DNA of 64,000 nt from Micromonospora parathelypteridis (GTDB lineage Bacteria > Actinomycetota > Actinomycetes > Mycobacteriales > Micromonosporaceae), in NCBI RefSeq assembly GCF_014201145.1, contig NZ_JACHDP010000001.1:4402001-4466000 (forward strand), in the 5' to 3' direction. Of the stretch, positions 25,153-32,717 are shown in pieces (the stretch's first letter is position 1; the number at the start of each line of letters is the position of its first letter). The position numbers were made by a program, and so were the translations under genes. The notes under the pieces are model-generated. The model did no database searches. It was not told the origin of the DNA and worked only from the letters and a program-made list of their open reading frames with translations.

Positions 25153-27255
25153 TCAGCTCGCCGTGCAGGTCAGCGTGGGTGTGCTGGGCGTGCCGGTGGA
25201 CGAGCCGAGGAATCCGAACGTCGTGCTGGAGCCCGCGCCGAGGGCACCGTTGTAGGCGACATTGCGGGCGGTGACCGTGGACCCCTGACTCGTGACGGTC
25301 GCGTTCCATGTCTGGGTGACGCTCTGCCCGTTGGGGAAGGTCCACGTCACGGTCCAACCCCTGATCGCCGAGGTCCCGGCGGTGACCCGTACCTCGCCCT
25401 GGAAGCCGCCGGACCACTGGCTGGTCACCGCGTACGTTGCCGTGCAGCCGGCCGCTGGTGGCGGTGTGGTCGGCGGCGGCGGCGTGGTCGGGGAGGGCGG
25501 CGGGGTCGTCGGAGTGGGCGACGGCGTGGGCGGTGGCGTGGTGACGGATCCGCCCCAGCCGGCGGTGGAGTCCAGCCAGGCGGCGCGGCGCAGCATCCAG
25601 TCCCGCATGACCTGGACCTGGCCCTGCCAGGTGGGCGAGGTCGGGGTACGGAAGAAGCTGACCATCGGTGCCGTCAGGTTGGGCCAGCGTTGGAAATTGC
25701 GCTGGGCCGCGTTGGTCAGCGGGGTGGCGAGGGCATTGATCCGAGCCTGTAGCGCGGTGTCGGAGAGCAGGCCGCGGCGCAGCGTCTGCCAGCGCGATCG
25801 GGCCTGGTTGACGAACGCGGGATCCCGCATCAACTGGACGAACCAGTCGTTGGCCGACGGCTGCCGGGTCTGCTGGTACTGCCAGCCCGACACCTGGTCG
25901 TTGGCGAAGAATCCCCCGACGCCGAAGCTGAGGTCGAAGTCCCACAGGGGCCCAGCGAAGATCTTGCTGTCGCGATCCTTGTAGAAGTGGGAGCTACGGA
26001 CGTACGAGTCCATCTCCCGGCTCAGCTCGTTGACGATCATGAGGTCGACGAAGGAGTCGACGTCGATGTACTTGCGGTAACCGGTGCTCGGGTCGGCGAA
26101 GTTCGACGCCCGCAGCACGTCGTTGAACTCCTGGATGTGACCGCGCAGCCAGTCCCGCTGTTGCGGTTGCAGCGGTGACGGGTCGACGACCTCGAGATAG
26201 TTCCAGCAGGTGGCCGCCGGTCCGGTGCACGGCAACGTCGGCTCCTCGGCCGCCATCCACTCGAACTTCCAGATGTACCCGCCCTGGATCTTGGGCAGGG
26301 TCACGTCCTCGGGGTCCAACTGTTTGAGGTCGAGGCGGTCCTTGGAGTTCTTGATCGTCTCCACGATCATGTAGACGCCCATGTAGTCGCCGGCGCCCAC
26401 CGGGGCGGCATCCGTGTTGAGGTAGAACTCGGCGAACGCGTAGCGCGGAGCGGGCAGCCCCATGTCCCGCCCGAGGTCGTAGACGAGCGCCTCCCGGATC
26501 AGCGCCTTGTCGGTGAACGGGCCGCGCAACACCCAGTCGGAGTCGGCCGGCATGCCCAGCACCGGGTGGTCGGCGTCGTCGTCATCGTTGTCCCAGAACT
26601 CGACGCGGAACGGCGTCTTCTCGAACGTCGCGGACGAGTTGCCGCGCAGCCGGAATCCCGCCCGGGTGCTGACCGTCGGGGTGGCCGCCAGCGACGTGGT
26701 GCCGCCGCCGGTCGGCTCGAAGATCATGGTTGTGGCGTCGAAGTACTCGCGGTCGGGCCGTCCGGCACCGTACGAGTCGATCAGCACCACCGGCAGGTCG
26801 TGGGCGGTGGTGACGTTCTGGGCGGCGTACATGGCGGTGCCGGGCGCACCCGTCGCTGTCTGGCCGACGAACGCCTGTGCCCGCAACTGGGTGGTGCGGG
26901 TGAAGCGCAGCGCCGAGCCCGCATAGAGCGACGACTGGGCGGTGGGCGGCTGCCCGTTGGTGGTGTAGCGGATCTGCGCGCCGTTGACCGTGCTGCTCAA
27001 CGTCACGGCCACCTCCCCCTGGAAGGTGCCGCTGGGCACCGAGAAGGTGATGTCGCCGACCAGGTCGTCGGCCGCGGTTGGTGCGGCGAGGGCATCGGCG
27101 GCCGAGACGCCGGTGAGGTCTTCGGTGACGGGCTCGGCGCCGGCCTGTGGCGAGCCCACCACGAGGAGGCCTGCGACGAACACGCTGGCGGCGGCGATCC
27201 CGGCGGCACGCAGGGCCGCCACCGGGAGACCGGTGTTGCGGATGGTCAGGCGCAT
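25153..27255 (-). CDS. Secreted CotH-family kinase-like protein with CBM2 cellulose-binding module
   Basis: A protein of 700 residues: signal peptide ending PQAGAEP, a chitobiase/beta-hexosaminidase C-terminal-like Ig domain (about 67-125, IRYTTNGQPPT), a CotH domain (about 170-560; RGNSSATFEKTPFRVEFWDN, WVLRGPFTDKALIREALVYDL, GDYMGVYMIVETIK, FAGPLWDFDLSFG), a long Pro/Thr linker and a CBM2 (about 612-700) with conserved Trp. CotH proteins are atypical secreted kinases in spore coats. ATG 27255 follows AGGAGG. The gene overlaps the VTC gene and is third in the operon. Confidence 0.9.
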   Translation of the reverse strand: MRLTIRNTGLPVAALRAAGIAAASVFVAGLLVVGSPQAGAEPVTEDLTGVSAADALAAPTAADDLVGDITFSVPSGTFQGEVAVTLSSTVNGAQIRYTTNGQPPTAQSSLYAGSALRFTRTTQLRAQAFVGQTATGAPGTAMYAAQNVTTAHDLPVVLIDSYGAGRPDREYFDATTMIFEPTGGGTTSLAATPTVSTRAGFRLRGNSSATFEKTPFRVEFWDNDDDDADHPVLGMPADSDWVLRGPFTDKALIREALVYDLGRDMGLPAPRYAFAEFYLNTDAAPVGAGDYMGVYMIVETIKNSKDRLDLKQLDPEDVTLPKIQGGYIWKFEWMAAEEPTLPCTGPAATCWNYLEVVDPSPLQPQQRDWLRGHIQEFNDVLRASNFADPSTGYRKYIDVDSFVDLMIVNELSREMDSYVRSSHFYKDRDSKIFAGPLWDFDLSFGVGGFFANDQVSGWQYQQTRQPSANDWFVQLMRDPAFVNQARSRWQTLRRGLLSDTALQARINALATPLTNAAQRNFQRWPNLTAPMVSFFRTPTSPTWQGQVQVMRDWMLRRAAWLDSTAGWGGSVTTPPPTPSPTPTTPPPSPTTPPPPTTPPPAAGCTATYAVTSQWSGGFQGEVRVTAGTSAIRGWTVTWTFPNGQSVTQTWNATVTSQGSTVTARNVAYNGALGAGSSTTFGFLGSSTGTPSTPTLTCTAS

Positions 27256-28067
27256 GATGCCTCCTGTTCTGATCGGGTGGGAAGGGTCAACGCCGGAATC
27301 CCGTAGGACGGGTTGGCGCGGAAATGGCGGCGCAGCGTCCGCCGCCACGGCACGTCCGGTAGATCCAGGCGGAGAGCCGCGAGACCGGTGGCGTACTTCG
27401 AGATGCGTACCGGTCGGGTCCCGCGCTGCCACAGCACGCGGTCGACAAGCGAAGGCGCCGAACTGGTCTTGGTCTCGACCACGGCGATGCCGGGCAGTCG
27501 CAGCGTGCGGTCACCGTGCTGCCAGGTGAGCCCGGTGTCGATGGTGACGCGACTCGCGGTCGCAGGCAGCAGCAGAGTGCTGCGGCGGTAGTTGGTGACC
27601 AGCACCGGCTCAAGCGGGCTGGCGGTGAGGTCGGACAGGATCGACTCCCGGACGAGCGCCTCGTCCACGAACGCGCGTCCGGACCGGACGGTGCGGCGGT
27701 CCTCGGCGAGATACGGCAGTCGGTGCTTGGTGACCCGCCCGCGCGCCCCGCTGATCTTCACCTCCAGCCAGCACTGGGCCGAGTCGAGGTAGGTACGGGT
27801 CCGTACCTTGAAGCGCCTGCGCCGCCGGTACGCCGCGCAGTGGTAGCTGGCCAGGCAGGGCGTGTCGAAGTACACCGACTCGTACCGGAAGGCGCGCTCA
27901 CCGTCGATGTCCAGCACCCGGGCGTACGGGATGAGCTGATCCAGCAGGTGCGGCAGCTCGTCCACGGCGATCACGTACTTGCGGTCCACCCTGCACAGCA
28001 GCGCTGCCCGGTCGATCAGCTCGGCGAGTGAAATCGGGGCGAGCCCCGCCAGCGGCGACGGGGTCAT
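27246..28067 (-). CDS. VTC-domain protein (polyphosphate polymerase-like)
   Basis: A protein of 273 residues with VTC/CYTH tunnel features: RVDRKYVI at the start, RYESVYFDTP, KVRTRTY, WLEVKISGARGRVTKHRLPY, TNYRRSTLLL, RVTIDTGLTW and VVETKTS, supplying the Lys/Arg lining and acidic metal ligands expected of a polyphosphate-synthesising TTM enzyme. It overlaps DUF4956 (ATGA) upstream and the CotH gene by 10 bases downstream. The VTC-DUF4956-CotH set recurs in bacterial genomes; its joint function is not established. Confidence 0.9.
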   Translation of the reverse strand: MTPSPLAGLAPISLAELIDRAALLCRVDRKYVIAVDELPHLLDQLIPYARVLDIDGERAFRYESVYFDTPCLASYHCAAYRRRRRFKVRTRTYLDSAQCWLEVKISGARGRVTKHRLPYLAEDRRTVRSGRAFVDEALVRESILSDLTASPLEPVLVTNYRRSTLLLPATASRVTIDTGLTWQHGDRTLRLPGIAVVETKTSSAPSLVDRVLWQRGTRPVRISKYATGLAALRLDLPDVPWRRTLRRHFRANPSYGIPALTLPTRSEQEASCA

Positions 28068-28666
28068 CGGACCGCTCCGGCCCGTGCCGGCCTGCTGGTG
28101 CCGGCTGCCGTGCCGCGCCCGGCGACCGAGTATCGGACGTCGACCACGGTGGTCTCGTTGACCATGTCGAGACGCTGGACGGTGGCGGTGTGCACCCGGG
28201 CGTTGAGCAGTTGCTCCAGCTGGGCGACGAGAGCGACCTGATCGGTGACGGCGGAGTCGAGCACCATGATCTGGTGTCGGTAGTGCCGGAGCAGCCGCCG
28301 GTGGTCGCCGACGAACATCACCGCGACGATGAGCGCCATCAGGCCACCGCTGAGCCAGACCGAGGTGGTGCTGAGCGCGCCGAGAATGCCCAGCGCGAGA
28401 GCGGAGAAGTAGTACGCGACCTCGTGCTGGTCCAGCTCCGTCGACCGCAGTCGGATGATGGAGAGCACCCCGAACAGCGCGAGCCCCAGCCCGAGCCCGG
28501 CACCGACGTCGCTTGCGCTCAGCGCGCTCGCCACCGCGAGGACGCCGACGTTGACGCCCAGGTAGGCGACGACCAGGTCGCGCCTGCGGTGCCGAGGGAA
28601 GTAGAGCCCGAAGACGAGCAGCGCCACCGCGCAGATGTCGATGGCGAACAGGACGAGCTGCGACAT
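28064..28666 (-). CDS. DUF4956 membrane protein
   Basis: A protein of 200 residues with four or five membrane helices in the first 125 residues, the family motif SIIRLRSTELDQHEVAYYF on the cytosolic side, and a soluble C-terminal domain of about 70 residues. AGGAGG lies 10 bases before the ATG. As first gene of the operon with VTC and CotH proteins it may hold the VTC enzyme at the membrane and pass its product outward; that is inference. Confidence 0.88.
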   Translation of the reverse strand: MSQLVLFAIDICAVALLVFGLYFPRHRRRDLVVAYLGVNVGVLAVASALSASDVGAGLGLGLALFGVLSIIRLRSTELDQHEVAYYFSALALGILGALSTTSVWLSGGLMALIVAVMFVGDHRRLLRHYRHQIMVLDSAVTDQVALVAQLEQLLNARVHTATVQRLDMVNETTVVDVRYSVAGRGTAAGTSRPARAGAVR

Positions 28667-28695
28667 CGCTGAGGTTCCTCCTGAGCCGGACTAAT

Positions 28696-28754
28696 TTTCG
28701 GTAAACTTTCGGTATCTCAGAGGTGACTGTAAGCATGGCATCGGAACGTGTCAA
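28696..28754 (-). promoter_or_regulatory. Near-consensus promoter and TTTCGGTA repeats of the DUF4956-VTC-CotH operon
   Basis: On the minus strand TTGACA (28754-28749) and TACAGT (28731-28726) are separated by exactly 17 bases. Transcription should start near 28719. Just downstream, two direct copies of TTTCGGTA (plus strand 28696-28703 and 28707-28714) lie 11 bases apart, one helical turn, where a bound protein would block elongation or initiation. Confidence 0.7.
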
Positions 28755-28872
28755 TGTAAGGCGATGCCTCCGGGGTGCCGCCGCCAGGATGTTGTGCCAC
28801 TGACATGGGGATGTCTGGAGACTGGTGGGGCGGCGATTCACCCAACGGGATGCGTCATGCCGCGCGAGCCAC

Positions 28873-28892
28873 CGAAACTTCCGGAAGTTTCG
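28873..28892. promoter_or_regulatory. 20-bp perfect palindrome CGAAACTTCCGGAAGTTTCG
   Basis: The palindrome lies about 150 bases upstream of the operon start site. Its CGAAAcTTtcG-like halves resemble the CGAAACTTTCG motifs reported before actinobacterial xylanase and cellulase genes, and share CTTTCG/CGAAAG halves with the downstream repeats. Confidence 0.5.
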
Positions 28893-29028
28893 AGATTCAT
28901 CTGACGTGTTGCGACTCGCTGGTGCTCGACGTTCCCGACCCCGCGCGGCCGACTGCCCCGGCGACGTCAGGAGGGGTGCGGTGAGGTCGGCGGGGTGCGA
29001 CCGGACAGCAAGTGGGTAATGGTGGGCG

Positions 29029-29325
29029 ATGAAATCAACCTGGAAGCCCCACGAGAAGCACGGCGGCCTGTCGGACAAGGACAAGCGCGAGTTGCCGGAG
29101 AGCGTTTTCGCGTTTCCCGACAAACGCAAGGAGCCGATGACCGATGCGGGCCACGTCCGCAATGCCATCGCCCGCTTCGACCAGGTGCAGGGCGTCACCG
29201 ACAAGGACCGCGACCTGGCCTTCCAGAACATCCTGGCCGCTGCGGCTCATTACGGCGTCGACGTCGCGGAGACGGACTGGCACCAACTCGGTAAATTGCC
29301 GCACACGCCGAACCCCGCCCACTGA
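29029..29325 (+). CDS. DUF6582-like small soluble protein
   Basis: A protein of 98 residues: KHGGLSDKDKRELPESVFAFPDKRKEPMTDAGHVRNAIARFDQV is the conserved core found in small actinobacterial and phage-linked proteins of this family, followed by a short helical end. Function unknown; no membrane segment. It stands alone just before the second tRNA-Lys. Confidence 0.75.
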   Translation: MKSTWKPHEKHGGLSDKDKRELPESVFAFPDKRKEPMTDAGHVRNAIARFDQVQGVTDKDRDLAFQNILAAAAHYGVDVAETDWHQLGKLPHTPNPAH

Positions 29326-29417
29326 GCAGGCCACCGCGGAGCTGACCCGGCTTGGCCCCGGGACGGGGTCCGAAAGCCGGATCGGAGACGTGTTAGCGTG
29401 CTCGTCGTTGTCAGCGA

Positions 29418-29493
29418 GCGCCGCTAGCTCAACTGGCAGAGCAGCGGACTCTTAATCCGCGGGTTCGGGGTTCGAGTCCCTGGCGGCGCACCA
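29418..29493 (+). tRNA. tRNA-Lys (anticodon CUU), copy 2, CCA encoded
   Basis: Identical in sequence to the gene at 18341-18416; the shared block is 82 bases (29415-29496). A TTAGCG -10-like element lies at 29393-29398, at the same distance as in copy 1. An orphan excisionase gene starts immediately downstream on the other strand, pointing at the tRNA 3' end as in integrated elements. Confidence 0.97.
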
Positions 29494-29503
29494 GCAGTAA
29501 CAT

Positions 29504-29536
29504 CCTCAGGGCAGGTCGGTTAGACCGGCCCTGAGG
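29504..29536. terminator. Hairpin terminator after tRNA-Lys copy 2
   Basis: Arms CCTCAGGGC and GCCCTGAGG (9 bp) with an inner GGTC/GACC stem. It overlaps the last codons of the convergent excisionase gene. Confidence 0.65.
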
Positions 29537-29717
29537 CCATTTGGTGAACCCTGCGTCCGGCATCGAACAGGTAACCCAGGCGACGAGCGCGCCCGATCCG
29601 CACACCCGTGAGTTCCCGCGCTCTGATGAGCCGATCCACCGTCCAGTACGAGACGCTCAGCATTTCGGCCACCTGGTCAATCGTCAGCCAGTTGCCGACG
29701 CTCTTCGACGTGTCCAC
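29520..29717 (-). CDS. Excisionase-like MerR/Xis-type DNA-binding protein
   Basis: A protein of 65 residues beginning at GTG, 7 bases after GGAGG. WLTIDQVAEMLSVSYWTVDRLIRARELTGVRIGRARRLGYLF is the winged-helix HTH_17 fold of excisionases from actinobacterial integrative elements. In such elements the order is rep-xis-int-att; here only 26 bases separate xis from the tRNA and no integrase fits, so this is most likely a decayed element remnant. Confidence 0.8.
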   Translation of the reverse strand: MDTSKSVGNWLTIDQVAEMLSVSYWTVDRLIRARELTGVRIGRARRLGYLFDAGRRVHQMASGPV

Positions 29718-30076
29718 AGTCAGTTCCTCCCGTTGCTGGAGGTGGCGTCAGGGCTTGCAGAGATATCGGGGGCGTCGTCCTGTGTCACCTTGTCTGCTGC
29801 CGAGCAGGGCGGACCGGCGTTGCGCCCGCTGGGACAGGGCGCGCAGGAGCCGGCGTTGCAGCGGCGGGATATCCGGGTCATCCGGGCGGGCCAGCCCTCA
29901 GGCGTAGGTGGCCGGTTGGTGAGGGCCGGCGGGGTCGCCGTCGTCGGTGCCAGTGCTGATGCCGAGGAAGTTTGCGGACCCAGACGCGGGCGTGCTAAAC
30001 GCCATACAGGAGCCAGTTGGCGCACCGCTCGTTGCACGGCGTGATTCGCAGCTGGTGCCACAGCCGGTCGAGGTCG
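29718..30076. other. Region upstream of the excisionase, no confident gene
   Basis: The region holds one small open frame (29720-29884) and otherwise nothing with coding support. Its position upstream of xis is where a rep-type gene of an integrative element would lie, so it may be degraded element DNA. Confidence 0.4.
29720..29884 (-). CDS. Possible small cysteine-rich peptide or gene remnant
   Basis: A 54-residue reading begins MTRISRRCNAGSC and has four cysteines in C-x4-C-x2-C-x9-C spacing, suggestive of a zinc site. Its TGA lies 2 bases before the xis start codon. The frame is open well upstream without a plausible start, so it could equally be the end of a lost larger gene. Confidence 0.25.
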   Translation of the reverse strand, partial: RMTRISRRCNAGSCAPCPSGRNAGPPCSAADKVTQDDAPDISASPDATSSNGRN

Positions 30077-30610
30077 TCAGCGACCGGGTGGGCTCACGGT
30101 GGTGATCGGAACACCGGCGCGGCGGGAGATCAGGCCGGCCAGTTGATCCACGTCGACGTAGGTGGTGTTGAGGGTCCAGTCAACGGTCTCCGGGCGCGGC
30201 GGACGCCGCAGCTCCAGCGTGTAGTGCAGGGTCGTGCCGGCCGGCAGCGAGTTCACCGCGTACGAGGTTTCCTCGGTGCTGATGGACACCACGTCGGTCC
30301 ACCGCACGCCGACTAGGCGGCGGCCAGCGGCATCGACGAAGCCGCCAGTGAAGACGTAGAGCCCGCCGCGTGTCCGCCGGAACCACACGTACACCCAGGC
30401 GGCGACGCTCAGCAGAGCCAGCGTCATCCCGGTGACGGTCAGGGCGTTATACGGACCGTTGACGAGGAAGTTCGCGGTGACGATCAGAACCACACAGCAG
30501 AACACCATCCCAGGGAGGCCGGGCCGGCGGAGCACCCGCCGCTCGAATCGGCCGAGTTCTAGGCGCCGTGCCAGCGCCGCAACTGCTTCGCCGGGGGTAT
30601 CAATCGACAT
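30077..30610 (-). CDS. Unknown two-helix membrane protein with PH-like domain
   Basis: A protein of 177 residues: basic cytosolic start, two membrane helices (about 34-75), then a beta-rich domain (GGLYVFTGGFVDAAGRRLVGVRWTDVVSIST) that resembles bacterial PH domains, and a short helical end. No family assigned. It precedes the excisionase remnant on the same strand but has no visible link to it. Confidence 0.65.
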   Translation of the reverse strand: MSIDTPGEAVAALARRLELGRFERRVLRRPGLPGMVFCCVVLIVTANFLVNGPYNALTVTGMTLALLSVAAWVYVWFRRTRGGLYVFTGGFVDAAGRRLVGVRWTDVVSISTEETSYAVNSLPAGTTLHYTLELRRPPRPETVDWTLNTTYVDVDQLAGLISRRAGVPITTVSPPGR

Positions 30611-30958
30611 GGCCTGCGCAGGGGGTAGATGGGAACGGTCGCTCTTGCACCCTAGCTGGAATACACATGGGTAGCACTAGGTGAGTCGCCCGTTGGCGGC
30701 ATCGTCGGTGGCTTGGTCGCCATCCGTGTTCAGGTCGACGATTCAATTTGCGGTTAGTTTGGCTGCGAACCAGCCGGACGGGCCGGGTCGTTTCGACCGC
30801 GCCTGCGCCGGCCACCCACCGCCACGATGGGCACCGTTGGGTGCTCGGGCGCTGTGGACGAACCCGTTGTCGGGTGGACTGACTGGGACGCTTACTCGAC
30901 TGAATCGGGCCGGAGCCGCGAGCAGATGGACTCACGCGACCCGGTTGCACCGCGTCCG
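30611..30958. other. Intergenic region, nothing recognised
   Basis: These 348 bases between two minus-strand genes contain overlapping open frames of low-complexity composition on both strands without ribosome sites or domain content. I see no gene, hairpin or RNA here. Confidence 0.5.
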
Positions 30959-31357
30959 TCACTCGAACAGGCCGGCCGGCGGCGAGTGGTGGCCTTCCTG
31001 CACGTGCGAGTAGTCGCGGGCCTCGGCCACGAGGCCCGCCTCGTCGAAGCGCAGCACCGTACATCCGGAAATGGTCAGGGGTTGGTCCTTGACGTCGACC
31101 AGCGCCCAGTACTCCACGACTGCGGCGTCGCCATCGACCTGCGGCTCAGCGAACCACACCTGGGCGGGGCGGGACTCCTCGGTGAAGTACTCCTCCAGAT
31201 AGGTCCGGAGGCCGGATCGGCCACGGTACGGGCGGAACAGGGAGGCCCAGTGGTCGCCGTCCTCCCGTTGCAGGGCCACGATCGCGTCGACGTCCTGAGC
31301 CGGCCAGGCGTCGATCCAGGTCCTGGCCCAGCGCCGGGCTGCCGTGCGTGTCCGCAT
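30959..31357 (-). CDS. SnoaL/NTF2-like protein
   Basis: A protein of 132 residues with the NTF2 cone pattern: ARTWIDAWPAQDVDAIVALQ, FRPYRGRSGLRTYLEEYF, AVVEYWALVDVKDQPLTISGCTVLRFDEAGLVAEARDY. Members are polyketide cyclases, isomerases or ligand-binding proteins; none is implied here. ATG 31357 follows GGAGGAGA and is preferred to the ATG at 31381. Confidence 0.8.
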   Translation of the reverse strand: MRTRTAARRWARTWIDAWPAQDVDAIVALQREDGDHWASLFRPYRGRSGLRTYLEEYFTEESRPAQVWFAEPQVDGDAAVVEYWALVDVKDQPLTISGCTVLRFDEAGLVAEARDYSHVQEGHHSPPAGLFE

Positions 31358-31388
31358 GAACGTCTCCTCCGCCGAAGACAACGGCCCG

Positions 31389-32579
31389 CTACTTCTGGTA
31401 ACCGTAGTTGTCGCAGGTCCTGCGCCCTTGGACGCAGTTCTTGGTGCGCTTGTTCATGGTGTTGACGTCCCACATCACGAACGCGTCGCCGTGCATCGAC
31501 GACGCGCTCTTGCCCTCCTTGTCGGAGGAGAGGTAGTAACCCGCCGGGGTGCCCTTGGCCGGGTACTGGATGTCGAAGGTGATCGCCGGGATCCGGACCG
31601 GGTGGCTGGTCGGGCAGGCGTTGCCGCGGCCGTACGCCACATGGTCCTTGTGGTTGGGGCTGTCCAGGTGCTTGCCGTCCCAGCAGTCGGGGAACTGCAT
31701 CATGAAGTGCAGCGTCGCGTCCCCACCGCAGATGGGCCAGTTGCCGTTGGTGCTGCGGGCGATGCCGTCGAGGTCACCGGGGCCGTAGAAGGCGCAGTAG
31801 AACTGGCCGGTCGCACCGCGCGGTGTCGGCTTCTTCTTCTTGGCGTCGCCCGAGATCATGCGCAGGCCGTTGGGCATGGGCATCTGGCCGGCCGAGTTCT
31901 TGGCGAGCGAGCGGTAGTAGACCCGGAAACCCGTGGTCTCGACCGGCTTGCCGGTCGCGTTGTCGTAGAGCGTGGGCACCCAGTAGGCGGAGTGGTCCTG
32001 CGCGGGCTTGCAGCTGGTGGCCGTGAACTTCTGCAGATCCCCGGCGACGGTGTTCGCGTCGAGCGCCTTGTTGCCGACGAAGGAGTGCATGTGTGAGGCG
32101 CCCGGCAGGCCGGGGGCGACGATCGGGTCGTCCGGCAGCCGGTGGCTGTACTGGCAGTCCGCCCGGAACTCCGGGAGGTTGCCGACACCGGCCGGGACAG
32201 GGTCGGTCTTCAAAGCGTTGTACGCGCTGACCTGCGCCTTCCAGGCCGCGCCGTCGACGGGGACCCAGCCGGTCACGGGGATCTTCGGCGTCGCAGCGGT
32301 CGACGGCTTCGCTCGCGGCGATGGTGCCGTCGACGTCGACGGCGACGGCATCGTGCTGGGCGACTCCGTCGGCGCGGCCGACGGCGACGGCTCTTCGAGG
32401 GCGTTGGCCGCATTCGACGGCTTGGGCTCGGTGGCAGCGTTGGCCAGGTACACACCGCCGGCCGCGATGACGAGCACCGCGACCACGGTGGCGGCGATGC
32501 CCAACCTGTTGCGGGCGACCCGGCCGGGAGGGGAGGGCGGCGGGCTCGCGTCCGCTTCCCGGAACGAGGCGTACGACAC
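31389..32579 (-). CDS. Secreted DUF1996 protein
   Basis: A protein of 396 residues with one N-terminal membrane helix (about 25-48), a long Pro/Ser/Thr linker (about 60-95) and a DUF1996 domain (about 130-375; FRADCQYSHRLPDDPIV, MHSFVGNKALD, WVPTLYDN, CWDGKHLDSPNHKDH, HGDAFVMWD). DUF1996 is best known from fungal secreted proteins and actinobacteria; function unknown, often next to carbohydrate enzymes. A CTTTAA/TTAAAG inverted repeat (32667-32685) lies about 90 bases upstream. Confidence 0.88.
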   Translation of the reverse strand: MSYASFREADASPPPSPPGRVARNRLGIAATVVAVLVIAAGGVYLANAATEPKPSNAANALEEPSPSAAPTESPSTMPSPSTSTAPSPRAKPSTAATPKIPVTGWVPVDGAAWKAQVSAYNALKTDPVPAGVGNLPEFRADCQYSHRLPDDPIVAPGLPGASHMHSFVGNKALDANTVAGDLQKFTATSCKPAQDHSAYWVPTLYDNATGKPVETTGFRVYYRSLAKNSAGQMPMPNGLRMISGDAKKKKPTPRGATGQFYCAFYGPGDLDGIARSTNGNWPICGGDATLHFMMQFPDCWDGKHLDSPNHKDHVAYGRGNACPTSHPVRIPAITFDIQYPAKGTPAGYYLSSDKEGKSASSMHGDAFVMWDVNTMNKRTKNCVQGRRTCDNYGYQK

Positions 32580-32717
32580 GGGTCACTCCCAACGAGCAGA
32601 CGACAGGCGGACCCGAATGGCCACGGCCGCCGAATGGTAGGCACTTTCCGCGCGTACTCGGAAGGTCTTTAAACCATCCTTAAAGTACGTGGGCTGTCGG
32701 CGTGGAGTGCTCCTCGT

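Larger units (their letters stand above)
28667..29028. other. Regulatory intergenic region upstream of the DUF4956 operon
   Basis: No gene is supported in these 362 bases. They contain the operon promoter and TTTCGGTA repeats (28696-28754) and a separate 20-bp palindrome (28873-28892), and are less GC-rich than the surroundings. Confidence 0.6.

Noticed and set aside
30600..31064. A 154-codon minus-strand frame between the PH-like and SnoaL-like genes
   Set aside because: It overlaps the SnoaL-like gene in another frame, is Arg/Pro/Ser-rich, and has no ribosome site or family.
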